In this document: piece by piece, positions 45,104 to 57,689 of the stretch
Position numbering within the stretch: position 1 is the first letter of the stretch
How the letters are laid out: the number at the start of each line of letters is the position of its first letter
Assembly (NCBI GenBank): GCA_031772625.1
Contig: CM062808.1
Span: 145,629,299-145,693,298, forward strand
Direction: 5' to 3'
Length of the DNA: 64,000 nt
Origin: Pinus tabuliformis
Lineage: Eukaryota > Streptophyta > Pinopsida > Pinales > Pinaceae
Program-made: the position numbers and the translations under genes
The notes under the pieces: generated by a model
Told to the model about the DNA's origin: nothing
The model's input: only the letters and a program-made list of their open reading frames with translations
Databases searched by the model: none

Positions 45104-45916
45104 TGTTAGGGTCCTATAATTTATAGGATCTCAAGGTGATTGAGTATTTCACAGTTTGCAGATTTCAAATTGTTCATAGATTCCAATATTCAATTGATTT
45201 CACAAAAAAAAAGGAAAAGGAAAGAAATGAAAAGAGGATATATAAAAAAAGAAGAAAAAGAACAAAAGAGAAAAAATAAGAAGAAAAAGAAAACCCCAAA
45301 TGTTGTTCAAATCATACAGTCTAAGCATGATTGAAAAAATTTCAAATTCTATTGATAAGATAGAAAATAAAGATCTGCCAAATAGTTTAATCTTGGCAAA
45401 TCAGTAGCTAGGTAGAAATAAAATTGGTTCAATTGTTTAATATGGACCAAGCGGAGAAATAAGTGATAGAGTAGGTTAGAATTAAAGAGAGAAAAAGAGA
45501 AAGGATCTGCAAGTCCAAATGCACCCTGCAAATGAAAAAAGAAAAATTCTAGACTAGAAAAATAAGGGTAGGTAGATTGAGAAAAATTCAAAGAAAGAAA
45601 GACATGAAACACTCTTTTAAGGTTGGAATACATATCCCACTGTTTTTCCTAATGTCGGGAGAATAAATTAAAAGGAGAATGGGTCTTATGTTATTTTCCA
45701 ATGTTATTTCCTCTAACCTTACCCTATACACCTATTTTCCTATAGTCCGCCCCCATATTTATTTCCCTACCCCACCACTCGCTTACCCATCAATCCCATA
45801 TTACCTATCACCCATGTCTTACCAAATCCCTGCTCACTCCATATGATCCGATGGCTCGTGTGCTTTTCTGCCCCCGCCCCTCACCCTCAGAAAGTTAATC
45901 CCAGGGGGGGTCTGAA

Positions 45917-45939
45917 ATCAGTGGTTTCAAACCACTGAC
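45917..45939. repeat. Palindrome in the A 3' LTR
   Basis: This is the partner of 6296-6318, with arms ATCAGTGGTTT and AAACCACTGAC; the last base is mutated. Confidence 0.8.
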
Positions 45940-46482
45940 GTGTCGCACTCTCATGATTTCACACCCCCCCTCTCATACCGCTTACCACTCCCAAGGCCCC
46001 TTGAAAAATGGTTGATGTCATTAATTAAACCATTCTCCCATTGTGACCATTTATCACTCTTGCCACCTCACGACACAATCCTATCCCATCCGCCTATCAC
46101 CTCCATTCTCATTGTTGCGCATTCAATGGGTTGGACCGTTAGCCAGTGGACCTGCCCCAAGTCAGGCCAATCCAATGGAAACACTCCAAATCTACAAAAG
46201 AACCATTTCATATCCATTTTCAATTTTTAATGTGCTGTCACTATTTGTAGGTATAACTCATTTCCCTCCAGACATACACAGAGAGCACACAGTGCATTCA
46301 GAAACAATAGTACAGTTGCAGAAAAATGTATTTTTCTGCAGTGATCAAACATTCCCATTCTTGAATCCTGCTTCTGGTTTATTCCTTTTCTTTCTCCCTC
46401 TTTGAATTCCCATTTCCTCTTATCCCTTTCTGTTACAAATTCAACATAGTCAAGTTTTCAGAGGTTTTTACAGAAGACAACC

Positions 46483-49400
46483 ATGGCACCAAATAAAAAG
46501 GAACAAGAGGTATTTAATCCAATGGTGAACCCACCATTGGATTTGGATCACATACCACTTGTAGATAGGGATTTTATGATAAATGAAACACTCTCAAATT
46601 TTGATTTATTTGACATATATTATTGGTGGGAGGATAAATTTGTGGATGAGATGGATGACATAGGCCTCTGGGACACTAATTTACCTTTTTGTATTTTTCC
46701 TAAAATACATAGTTGCGCAGAACTGATCAGGAAATTTCACTCATGCTACAATCCATAGCAAAGGGTAGTGATGGCCCTAAAAGGACATATATTGTTTACC
46801 ACTGATACCAAGTCTATTATGAAAATGGTGCAGGCTCCTGTAATTGAAGGAACTACCCCCTTTTCCCATGAGATTCTCACTGAAATGTGTCAAAAGCTAG
46901 ATTTTCCTAAGAGAGCTAAAACCTTATAACCCTTCATGACTAAGAAAGCACCTCTGCCAAACAAGAATCCTCCTTATTCCTCCGTTGTTTTCCTTGACAA
47001 AACCAGACACATTGTCACTGTTCTTTCTTATTTACTTGGTTATTATTCAGATCAATGGTTTGATGAAGCTATCATAGCTTTCCTGTCTATTATGTCAACA
47101 AAATCCAACCCCTCTGTCCTCTTCAATTTCAGTCAATTCTTAGTAGATGCCATCCATGAGCAGTTTGTCAATTTCTTCACAAAGGAAGTGTTTCAATACT
47201 CCTCAGTTCTAGTATATATGTTTGTTTATTTTCAGGCAGATAGGTTCCAGTTTACAATGAGCAAGATCAATGAAGAAGGTGAACCCTAATCTATGATTTT
47301 TTGGACAATTGATGAAAGACCAAAAGGAATTTAGCTACAATACATTTGTAGAAATGTTTGTTCAACCAACAATGAGCCTCCTTAGTGGGACTGCAAAACC
47401 CAAAATCAGTGAGGAAATTAGAAGGATTATGCATTTGACATACCAAGCAAGAACAGGTGATTGGTACTTGTACCAAAATTACACTGAATTGAGAATATAT
47501 GGCTGTGATTTGGCCCCTTATAAGCTACCAAAGTTCCTCCCCGTGAGGATATTTGCACTTGAATACATCAGAAAAATGATTAATGTAGATGAAGTGCATT
47601 TTGTAGAAGCTAAGAAAATGTCCCAGTTCAGGATCAAATCTCATATTGGTCCCTTCATTTGTAACAACAGAGCAGCAGGGGACGAGGTAGATAAAAGGTT
47701 GAAGGAAATGAATTTCACACACAGTTTTACATGCCTATGACCCATGGGGTATCATCTCCAAGAAAAGGGTGGAGAAAAAGTCAACATCCTATATTCACAC
47801 TCAAAGGCCTGAAATTCAAAAATACATGAACTAGACTGAGTGGATGCCTAACACATTGCAATAGGCTGAGGAACAAGTAGTTTCTTCTTCCAGAAGCACA
47901 GGCTCCAAGACAGTGGGAAAGGAAGACTACTGAAGACAGAATAGAAAAGGGAAAAGAACAAGAACAGGGAGTAACAGGGAAAATGCCTAGAGAAGATCAG
48001 TCACCAGGGACTGATACTTCTATGAAGGAATTCAAACTGAAATACAGGAAAAATCCCAGAAAGCACATGGACATAGGCAAGGAATCACCACAGCAAACAA
48101 TCATCAATCTCATTGATATTCTAGACTCATCCCCAACTAGAGGGCAATCTTTTCCTGCCACTCCAATTTCAGAAAGGTAGCAATCTCTTCAAGTTTCCTC
48201 ATCTACAAATGTGACTGGAGAAAAGGAAGAGACAATCTTTGATACATTCAGGGAGATTAAAATCAGGAATGAGATATTGAAAAAGAGCACTTATGCTCAA
48301 TTTTGGAAATAGAGTGCAACTGCACAAGGCAAACTTCTCTCTGCCTTTGATTCAGAAAAAGGAAAAATGCATATGGAATTTTTGGAAGCACAGACAACAA
48401 AGCCTAAAACTCCAGTAGATTACAAGCAAACTTATTTTGAGTTTGATGCCAGAAGTGTTCATCCAATTGATCAGCTGGAAATGCACAAGAAAACAAGTGA
48501 AATGATTTCATCTACTCTAACCAACACTTCTATGAACTTGTTTAAAATGTAGGTAGCCCTATCAAATGCTCAATCACAGTTAAAGATGGAAAGGATTTCA
48601 TCACAATCAAAGGACAATAGAATTAAGTCTTTAGAATATTTAGTAGTAAGGATTGGGTATGATCCGTCAGATGTAAAAGTAGCTAAAGAAATAATAAAGA
48701 AAAAGGAGATGGATATAGAAGCTTTGAATAAGCAGCTCAAGATGCCTGCTACACATGACCCGCTGACCAAGGAGATAGAGGAAATAGAGAGCGAAAAGGC
48801 TGATATGATGAAGTTAATAATGGATCAGTCTCTCCAGATCAAACAAATGGAAGCATAGATGGAGAATATGGTGCAAGATATTCTGCACTAGCACAACAAT
48901 GGAGGCCCTTCCTCTAACATCTCTTCCCATAACCACTCTAGCAAGTGCGGCCACAGGAGCAGGAAGCAGTATAGAAAAACTAGCTAGGTCTATGGAAGGC
49001 ATGAATCTACAGACTAAGGAGATTAAGAGGCTAGAAACTCAAGTTAATGTGCTGCAGGATAAAATAAAAAAGGCTAAAAGTAATCATTTGGTGGAGATGC
49101 AAAGGGAAAATGCTTTGATTGAAAAGCTACAAAAGTCAGAGAAAGAATCATCCATTTGGAACACACTAGGAAGAGTTAAGGAGATTATTTTGAATAACAT
49201 AATAAATGGTATGAATGATATTGACCTAGCATCCAAGTTATATTTGAACAGAAAGAATTAGTGGAGAAGGCTAAAGAATTTATTTCAGCTACCAATGAAG
49301 AGTTGGGAGACATGCCAGCAACAACCAACAGGATAATTAAATTTCTTAATTCAAGGAACAGGTATGAGCTAGAGGAGTTGGGAGTAGCAGATAGGAAAGA

Positions 49401-49825
49401 AACTATCCTTCAGGTGAAGAAGGTGATGACTAAGAAGAGCTTAAATGTGCATCTAGAAGAAAAATGTCAAAATCCGGAGATAATAGTCAACAAGTTCTTC
49501 AATAGAATTTAGCCTTTAAATCTTAAAGGTCTCCCCTCTCTGTTTGTCATAAATGAAAAACTCATGGCCAGAAAGGACTATGTCAAGAAACTCCAGGGCA
49601 TAACCACAGATGCTGCAAATTTTTCCAATATCAAAGGCGACATAACAGGAAAGGAATTGTTGGAATCTATCAGCAATCAAAATCTACATCGATCATGAAC
49701 TGAAGCACGTGTTTGTAGTTAAACTGGATTTTGCTAAATACACTGAAGCTAATGAAATATACAGAAGATTAACTAAGATCAAGATTCTAGATGAGGAAGT
49801 GTTGAGTGATCTGTGTGACTATTAA
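46483..49825 (+). pseudogene. LTR-encoded ORF of element A, 3' copy
   Basis: It starts MAPNKKEQEVFNPM, as in the 5' copy. It is uninterrupted by other elements but has stops (for example 46756, 46927, 47287) and a few small frameshifts (near 47290, 47735, 48860 and 49680). Where the 5' copy has a stop this copy usually has a sense codon, and the reverse. The TAG after KYMN is shared by both copies. The N-terminal half has YSSVLVYMFVYFQADRF and YKLPKFLPVRIFALEYI; the C-terminal half is coiled-coil-like. Family not recognised. Confidence 0.85.
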
Positions 49826-50731
49826 GAGGAACAAGACAAGGATGATTTAAGAAATAGCACAGATCTGAGTTAGCACCAGCTACATTAGCAGAACCACTAC
49901 AGCGAAATTAATGCCTTAAGCAATGACATACCTGAAAAAGAGGACCACATGTCCCAATTTTCTTAGCGTGGCCACTTCATGGTTACATTAGTCAACGGAT
50001 TTCCAAGTGTATAGGGCAATCACTATAGGTCTTTTGTTAAATACTTCATGCATTGGGAGTATGAGGGGTTGGACCCAAGTCATTCGAACTATCTTTTATG
50101 TTTGAAGCATTGTAATTTTGAGCTGGAGCATCAATAAAAAGGATTGTTTTCCAGATACTTGAACTGTGTTAACCTGGTGATGTCTTCTTTTCTGTGTTAA
50201 TATATTGTTGTTTATTAATTATGCCTCATTATGTCTTATTGTAAAGAAGAAATTATAGATTAAGGTTTGTTGTTGGAGCACCTTATTTCTATTTGTCTTT
50301 GCAATCTAAATGTTTTCCTCTGATGTATGATTACAAAATACTTCATTGCTTTTTAATCATTACTGATATCACTTTTCTGTCATCGCATTTCTCATTTTGC
50401 TCTTAGATATAGTAAATATAGTTAGCTTACCTGGAAAATGCTCTGGAAAATTGATGTTACTATCCAACCTTTGACTCCATAGCCCAATGGAAAATATTAA
50501 AGTATGACCTTCCCCGACTAAACAAACAAGCAACCAAGCAATCAAGTAATAAATCTCTTTATTTTTATATCTAGCCTAACACATTAAAACACTAAAATTA
50601 AAGTTAAATCATAAATATACAGAGAGATCCCTCTTTGAGTCTAGGAGGGCTAGGTCCTATACTCATAAGCGGTTTGATGTATCTTTTGTGACTTTTATCT
50701 TGCCAATATTCAAAATCACATAACAATAATA

Positions 50732-50736
50732 AGTAC
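50732..50736. repeat. Right target-site duplication of element A
   Basis: AGTAC, partner of GGTAC at 5491-5495. Confidence 0.7.
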
Positions 50737-52740
50737 TACGCTTCAAAGTGGCTCATAAGATTTGGCGTTGCATCGTGGACCACATCCCCAATTTCATCCA
50801 GGTCCCCCTATGTGAGGACCAAAGGCGTCGCACTCATGGATTTATCCTATCTTTCCTTCTTGTGCGGCCCTGTTGAACTCCTTCTCTGCCTCTTCTTGAC
50901 GATGAAAGGGGACTCCAAGCATGTGCCCCCTTCCTCTTCTCCCTCTATCTCTTCTACATCCATGCGCTCGATGCCTGACTCGCTGAGGTCAATGGTGTCT
51001 TGCAACATAGTCTCTTCCTTTGTGGTTGTTGTTTCCTTGGCAGTCACTTCTTTCTCAACATATTTTTTCTCTTTTGTAACAGTTGCTTTCTATTGAGTGG
51101 CCTTTTCTCTTGTCGTTGTCTTCTCTCTAGTGGAAGCCTTTTGTTCTTCCCTCTTCTTTTATACTGCGGTCGTCATTGTTGTCTGTGATCCTTCACCTTC
51201 AATAGCCTTACTCGTTCATGCGCTGACATAAGATGGTGTCAACCAGTCGCTTGGCCACTTACTGACCACCACTATAATATCATCTTCAGCGACTAAATAT
51301 GGCAACTTGTGCCATATTACTTGAGCATCTTTCTTCAAGTGAATGTGCAGATTATGGAAATTTTCCTTGAAGTCTACGACACTGGTGTACTTCTCATGCA
51401 AAATTGGTGATAACCTTGGTTGCTAGTTAATCACCATCCTTAGCTCTAACTCGAACAAGACCCATGTTATCTTTGTCTCCATCACTCATGCGGGATCTTT
51501 GGTATCCCATAGCGAAGTGAACTTCGTGGCCTCGTGGAGGTCCGAGTCCTGTTGATGGAATTTAATTTCTTCGAGCATCCTCCAGGCCACCAATGCGATC
51601 AATAGTAGTAATCAAGCATTGTGGAACGACTTACTATCATCTTGGTCCTCTCTGCATTCCTCCAAGAATTCATGACATAAATATTGAGCCCAGTTATATT
51701 GGACACCTTTGGCGCATTGCACAACGAAAGGGACAACTGACGCTAGCACTTCAAAGGTGTGGAACTTCCTCACGATCTTACCATCTAAGATATGTGCAGT
51801 GAAGTGCACCCCGCCACCTGATATGGATTGAATGGAATAACCCTATGACTTCTTGACTAGACCAAAATCACTCTCCATTTGGTCTGCCAACTTATTTTCT
51901 TGCAACTTTCCTATGAAAGCCTCTGCAAGGTACACTCCTTGGGATGGCAACAACATTATGCAGTGGATCAGCATGTCAGTGATCAGGATGGGCCCTCCCA
52001 ACCAAAGGCACCCATCGTGTACCAGTGTCAGCAATTGGTGCACACAAATTGTTTTAATAGTGGTGCGACTGAAGTGCAACATCTACAACATAATTAGGAG
52101 CCTCACGCCCCCAACTCTAGCCACCTAGTTTATCGGTTCAAGTTATGTGACATATGACTCTTCATAGTAGACCTTCTTGAGGTACTTACTCTGTGCCAAC
52201 TATGGAAATCTCTCATGGTCCCCCAGGTCCCAATCCTCCAATTTTAAGTTTGGTATCTGAGCCAACAAAGGGCCCTCAAAAGACACATTCTCTGGCAGTA
52301 AAGGCGTAGAGACCATAAACTTCACATTGGGCACTTTCGCCGTGGATTTTCCAGGTGGTATATCTGGAAATAGCCAAGTTATTGGATCAGCCCCCTCTGC
52401 ATCAATCTGCTCTACTCCTCTGCATAGTTCTTCCTCATCTAGGTCCAAGGGCTCCATCGACTATTTGGACCTATATATTTTTCCCTTTCGGCAGATTTTG
52501 GTCAGCTTTTTCCACAGTGATTGTCCCACTAGTTCTTGTTGGGGCTTCTTCTACTTCTTATCTCTCACCATGGAAGTATATGGCTTAGGCCTTGGAAACC
52601 TAGGTGCAGTAGTAGGAAACCCTGTACATATAGGTTGGCCTCCTCTGTCCTAGGTGGTGTTGCAGTCATTCTCTCGAGGATTATCTTGCAGTGCCAATCA
52701 AGTAAGTTTGTGAATTCTGGCTGTGAAAGAATTCTCTCCT
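50737..52740 (-). pseudogene. Extra (post-integrase) ORF of element B, N-terminal part
   Basis: On the minus strand a decayed frame runs from about 52740: MEPLDLDEEELCRGVEQ (52457), then aromatic and Leu-rich segments such as LVHDGCLWLGGPILI, FTAHILDGKIVRKFHTFEV and YNWAQYLCHEFLEEC. A Lys/Glu/Thr-rich low-complexity stretch (51200-50850: EKEVTAKETTTTKEE) follows. Element A interrupts it at 50737 and it resumes at 5495. Its position between integrase and 3' LTR is that of the extra or envelope-like ORF of Athila-type elements, but I see no signal peptide or membrane anchor. Confidence 0.65.
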
Positions 52741-53194
52741 AATCCTTATCAGACACAACATTATTCTAGACACAAGTGAAAGCACAACAACTTAAGGAAA
52801 ATTCTCAGGGAGAAAAGTGTTTGAATGTGGAGCGGGATGCCATATTTATAGCTCAATTTGAATTAAAATATGTTTGTTCCCTCTAATTTCCTATCATTAA
52901 TGTGTTTTTGGTGGCATATTTCCAAAGATATGCATCTTAAATGCCCCCCCCCGCCCCTCAACTCCTTGTAACGGAAAAATCACCATCCAATCAGCTATAG
53001 TGCTTCCAACAGTCGCTTTTTGGCTCAGTTGCATAGGGCCCACCATCATAGCGTAGCTCCTTCGTCACATCTTTCCTCTATGCCTTGCCATGATTTGTTG
53101 CACAACACTATTACTGTGTCCAACCTTTCTTTTGGCAGTGTAGTTTATAGTCCCGCACTCCTTTGCAACTTCCTAGAACACTAAGACTATCTCA
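52741..53194 (-). other. Spacer between integrase and extra ORF of B
   Basis: No gene is seen. It is AT-rich, with a C-run at 52945-52957. Confidence 0.5.
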
Positions 53195-54600
53195 CATCCA
53201 TATAGGCATTGTGCAAGGGTGAGATCACCCCTGTACATCTTGAATCAACTCCCATTGAATTTTCCCAGAAATAATTCCCCATTCAGCTTTGCGAGCTAAA
53301 TTACACCTCCATCAGTAATATCCTTAATAATATATCACCCTAGGAAATGCATTTGGAACTTTCCCAGAAACTTTGTGAACTTACCATCATACAGTAGTAC
53401 CAAATCGTCATTCTTAAAGGTGTGTTGTTTGATGCAGTGATCATGCCATTGCTTTTCATGATCCGCCTGCACCTGCTGATGAAAACCCACCAAGAAATGA
53501 TCTCCCTCCAACTCAACGAGATGCGCAAGTCATTCTTCCATGGTATCCTGATCAACCATGTCGGTAACCGCAACAATCCGCAAACTAGGCACTATGTATT
53601 CCATCGGCATCACAACTTCCTGTCCATAAACAAATCTGAATGGAATTTGTTCCGTCAACTTCTTACAGGCAATTCTATATGCCCATAGAAGAATGGGTAT
53701 GTGCACATCCCAGTCATTTCACTTTGTATTGCAAATATTTTTTAAGACATTCTCCATAATTGTGTCAAATTCTTCTATAGTGTCGTTCGCTTAGAGATGA
53801 TATGGCATACTCTTCTGGTGGTACATATGGAATTATTTGAGCAAGGAAGCAATTGTCTAATTTAAGAAGTGAAAACCTCTATCACTCATCAAGATCTTCG
53901 AGTAGCCAAACCGAGACAAAATATACTCAAAGATGAACTTCACAGTTGTAGTTGTACTACAATCCTTCACAAGCTGTGTCTCAGCCGACCTGGTTAAATA
54001 TTCAGTTGTTGTCATGTTGTACCTAGCTCCAGTCTTCTTTTCTAGTGGATGAATTGGTCCTACAAAGTCTATTTCCCATTTATCAAACACTTGCAACGAT
54101 AATTAAGGATTCAGAGGTAATTCATCTCTTGGTGATGGTGTCCTTGTCCTATGAAAAACATTGTATGCCCTACAATAAACCTCGGAATCCTTATGCACAG
54201 TCGGCCACCATAGTCTTGCTCTTAGAATCTTCTGCACTGTTTCTCTTCCCACATAATTTCCTCCTGCGACTCGTCCATGCGCTTTAGCAAGGATACTTTT
54301 TTGTTCATACTCTAAGACATACCTCCACAATATTTCATCAAATCTCATTTTATATAAATGTCCAGCAATAACAAAGAAATTTGCAGCCCAGACCACCAAT
54401 TCCTTCTTCTTTTTTGTTGAGTAACCCCAAGGAGTTGTACTTGTAGACAAGAATTGGATTATGTCTGTGAAATTGTCATCAGCAACACACACAACAAATA
54501 TTTGCGCATTAAGAAATCCCTCCTCCAAAATTGTAGTTTTGTCACCATTCTCAATCCGTGAGAGGTGATCTGGTCCAACATTCAATCTCCCTGGCTTCAC
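53195..54600 (-). pseudogene. Integrase of element B
   Basis: The zinc region has HGRVAGGNYVGRETVQKIL and CRAYNVFHR (CxxC altered). The core has Asp in WEIDFVGPIHP (about 54080), Asp in LMSDRGFHF (about 53870) and Glu in ANDTIEEFD (about 53780). YRIACKKLTEQIPFRFVYGQE and a C-terminal FKNDDLVLLYDGKF domain follow. At least eight stops break it. The order and motifs fit the plant gypsy lineage with RT box YFDDWTVFG. Confidence 0.85.
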
Positions 54601-54602
54601 AA

Positions 54603-55043
54603 TTACCTAAAAGTCATATTCCTAAAAGAGCAACAACCATCGACATATTCCCACCACCCCAACACAGGCTTGTTGACTAGGTACTTCAAAGAAGTATGGT
54701 TTGTGTACATCTTGAAGTGCACACCCAACAAGTAGTGTCTGAATTTCTGTAGCGCATACACCATTGCTAATCCTTCGTGTTCTGTGGTCGAATAATTATT
54801 TTCTTCCTTTGATAAATTTCTACTTGCAAATGTTATCGGATGATCGATATCACCTTCGCCTGGTTGGGTGAGCACAAATCCTAATGCTATGCAGGATGCA
54901 TCTACATGTACATGGAACTCCTTCTTCTCGTCAAGGAACACTAAAATGGGTGCGGTGACCATTTTCTCCTTCAAAACATCCAAACTCTTCTGGCACTCAT
55001 CGTCCCAGCAAAATGTCACATCCTTTTTCAGTAATATTTCCAT
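54603..55043 (-). pseudogene. RNase H of element B
   Basis: Gypsy RNase H motifs: FHVHVDASCIALGFVLTQ (catalytic Asp), ITFASRNLSKEENNYSTTEHEGLAMVYAL (catalytic Glu) and YTNHTSLKYLVNKP, where the usual Asp of TDH is Asn. That change would impair activity. A frameshift follows near 54640. Confidence 0.85.
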
Positions 55044-56039
55044 GGGTGCAGTGATCTACACATACACCTTGATATATTTCTTGTAGCACCTTGTGTGGCC
55101 CAACATCACACGAAGTTTCTTGACATTCTTCAGAGGCTCCAGATTAATAATTACTGCAATTTTGGCATATTCTACCATCAACCCCTTCTTACAGACTACA
55201 TGGCCCAACAATATCCCATATGGTACAAATAATATACATTTCTTCAAATTAAGGTAAATTCAATACCTTTGACATGTATCCAACATAAGGAAAAGACCTG
55301 AAACATGTCTCTTAACTAGCCCAAACACAGTCCAATCATCGAAGTAGACCTCCAAAAACTTGTGAATAAACTCCTTAAAAGCAGCGACTACTACCCTGGA
55401 GAAAATTGCAGGGGCATTCTTAAGTCTGAAAGGCATAACTATATATTGGAAACACCCCCATTCAGTGGCAAAGGTGGTCTTACTTCTATCCTTCGGCATG
55501 ATCTTGATCTGATGGTACCCTGAGAACCCATCAGTAAATGAGTAAGCCTCCTGACCTCCAACATTTTCCAGTACTTCGTCTATGAATGGCGTAGGAAATG
55601 GATCGTGGACACAAGCATCATTTAACTTCCTTAAGTCTACACATATCTAAATTTCTCCCTATGTTTTCTTCTCCTGAACCACCATGGGACTAAACTAGTC
55701 TGATTCTTCAACAAGTTCGATAATCCGAGCTGCAAGCATCTTATCCAATTTAGCATGCACTTTTTCCTTGTACTTAGGATTGAATCGATAGGGGTGCTGC
55801 TTTACTAGATTCACATCTGACTTTAAAGTGATCTTCATGACACCCAGATCCCCTACTATCCCTTTCAAATCAAAGAACTTGGTGGGAAACAAGTCCTGAT
55901 ACTCCCATAGTAGCTCCACGACTTTTTCCACTGTATCTTCATCCCAATAATTGCCTATGTTTGCAAACTTTGGTTGTGCTTCTGATCCAATATTCACCTT
56001 CTTGGTCTTCAAAGGCTGTGAGATATCAGGGACTTCCAC
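55044..56039 (-). pseudogene. Reverse transcriptase of element B
   Basis: It begins MEVPDISQPLKTKKVNIGS and runs through HPYRFNPKYKEKVHAKLDKML, ICVDLRKLNDACVHDPFPTPF, SFTDGFSGYHQIKI, TTFATEWGCFQYIVMPF, the catalytic YFDDWTVFG (about 55350) and ILLGHVVCKKGLMVE. The active box is intact but stops (about 55693, 55650, 55258) break the frame. No protease motif lies between gag and this domain. Confidence 0.88.
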
Positions 56040-56991
56040 TTGAGGCCCTGCAACTTCACACTATCCTTCTGACTCTGGAATATTGATATTCCTAGGATAT
56101 TCTTTGCCTTCCTCAATGATCACATTGTAACATTCCAGTGCATGGTGTAGCTGCGTGCTCCAATCTAGTTGTACCCATGCAATAGGTTCTTCAGGCATTC
56201 AGAATATTACATCTTTGATCTCTTGTAACGCTTCATCAATACATTCAAATCCATCTTCAAAGCTAAATGTTAACAGAAAAATTTCCTTCAGGATATCCCA
56301 TTTTGCAGTTCCATGTCGCAACTTTGTTTCCAGATACCAGTTCATCGGAATCGTATCCAAAGTGTGGAAAAGTATATGAACCTATTTTGGTTGCAGCTCT
56401 TCTCCCCAAGCTTTCATTCATCAAGCCAGATGCTCACACAGATCATCCTTCCTTGTGTATTTCTCCATAATGCAAGTATTGGCATACCGAAACCCTAGCT
56501 TCATCATTTGTCGGTATTCCTTCTAGTTTGCGAAATTGTTCTTATGTGTAACACACCATCTGGTAGGTGTAGCTCTCAGCATAAGGTTTAATGCCTAAAA
56601 TCGATGTTTCTCTGGTACATACCTTTCAAATTTATCCAGAAATAAATTGACATCTTCTAAACCATCATAATGCGGTAAATTGCATACCTCAACGGATGTG
56701 TACAACGACTTTGTAAGCCTATTGCAGTGCAGTGATGATACCTCGTGCAACCTATCTTTCTGGTGTTCGAGCTCCTCATCTGAATCTAAATTACAGGAGC
56801 TATCCTTCTCCCACATAATACACCCATCCGTCATAGGTTTGATCCAATCTTCATCTTGCGCAGTCAACTTATTGTTGGTCGCTCTAATTGCTTTCACAAT
56901 TCGAGCTCCACATAAATTGTCAACCCGAGAAGGTCTTTTTATTCCAAAGGTAATAGCGCACTGGATATGCTCAATTTCGAAAGCAGTTCAA
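56040..56991 (-). pseudogene. Gag of element B, C-terminal part
   Basis: Minus-strand reading gives VEVCNLPHYDGLEDVNLFLDKFE, then after a stop WCVTHKNNF and MNWYLETKLRHGTAKWDILKE, a Gag-like capsid region with the WxxLKxxF pattern. It is cut at 56992 by the 3' LTR of element C. The N-terminus lies beyond C, outside the window. Confidence 0.7.
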
Positions 56992-57159
56992 TGTTGTAGT
57001 AAGAGAAAGTCACACACAACTGTTAAATTCAGCAATCTACTAATTCGCAGTCTAACTAATTAAAGCTGAAGTTAATTAAATTATAGCAGACACAATTTCT
57101 CTGTTGCAGCAAAGGGAAATAATTATATAAGAAAAGAAATCGTTCAACTATAGCAGGAA

Positions 57160-57375
57160 CAGGACCCTATTCCTTAGTGGGAACTTCAGCACCTGCTGCC
57201 TGACACTGATCACACTGCAAAGGAAGTAACCTTAAGAGATCAAGACCCTATTCCCAGGAACAGGAATCTTCAGCACTTGACCTCTCGTTCTAATCACACT
57301 GCAAGTAAAAGAAGGCAATCAATGGGAGCAAGACCCTATCCCTCTGTACCGGGATCTTCAGCACATGCTCTCATC
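57160..57375. repeat. Three degenerate repeats of about 85 bp in the C LTR
   Basis: Plus-strand GACCCTAT strings at 57163, 57244 and 57332 are each followed by a CTTCAGCAC string and, in the first two, by ATCACACTGCAA. Confidence 0.75.
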
Positions 57376-57689
57376 ATATACTCGTGCAATCAATACATGT
57401 AGCGTTAAGAAACAGAGTATCACAAACCATGTAACTAGTGTTTCAGCAACAGAACTAAACACAATGCAAATACATAAGAAATAAACAACTACAGGAATGA
57501 AAAAGGGGTGGATCTTGTGAGGAAGGCGGGCCCTTTCCTTCTCACAAGATTCCCCAAGAGAAGGAATTAAACGAGAATACTCAAAACAGATCTTTATTCA
57601 TCCGTCAAGAACTGTTACATACAAAAAGGAGACTAGCTCCTGTTTCACACAATGCTGTTCTCAAAATTACAGTTCGATCCCCTCTAATG

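Larger units (their letters stand above)
5496..50731 (+). mobile_element. Gypsy element A with giant protein-coding LTRs
   Basis: Two direct repeats of about 5.6 kb flank a gypsy interior of about 7.0 kb once nested elements are removed. The interior has a primer-like site (23924), gag (24080), protease, an RNase H-like domain, RT, RNase H and integrase (ending 44924). Element H sits in the 5' LTR and G in gag. Without them A is about 18.3 kb. The LTRs begin TGTTAGGGTCC (the left one TT by mutation) and end AATAACA (the right one AATA). Protease-RNaseH-RT order matches a known plant gypsy lineage. In one 60-bp hand-aligned stretch the LTRs differ at 6 bases, so the insertion is old. Confidence 0.9.
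45104..50731 (+). repeat. 3' LTR of element A (5,628 bp, uninterrupted)
   Basis: It begins TGTTAGGGTCC and ends CAATAATA (CA changed to TA). It aligns over its whole length with 5496-8712 plus 21491-23920. It holds palindromes at 45112 and 45917, the coding region 46483-49825 and an AT-rich tail (49826-50731) with AATAAAAAGG near 50141. Confidence 0.92.
3640..56991 (-). mobile_element. Gypsy element B, split by A and C
   Basis: The element reads on the minus strand from gag (56991) through RT, RNase H and integrase (to about 53195), an extra coiled-coil ORF (52740-50737, resumed at 5495-4381), a polypurine tract at 4340-4348 and a 3' LTR starting at 4339. Element A interrupts the extra ORF with a near-match 5-bp duplication. 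Element C interrupts gag at 56992. The 5' LTR is not in the window. Pol resembles the plant gypsy lineage with the RT motif YFDDWTVFG. The outer left limit is approximate. Confidence 0.8.

Noticed and set aside
50812-52742. Plus-strand frames that could be a host gene between A and B pol
   Set aside because: They are antisense to the decayed extra ORF of B and show no known domain or intron structure.
53340-53576. A 78-codon minus-strand frame as a separate gene
   Set aside because: It is an out-of-frame reading of the integrase C-terminal part of B.
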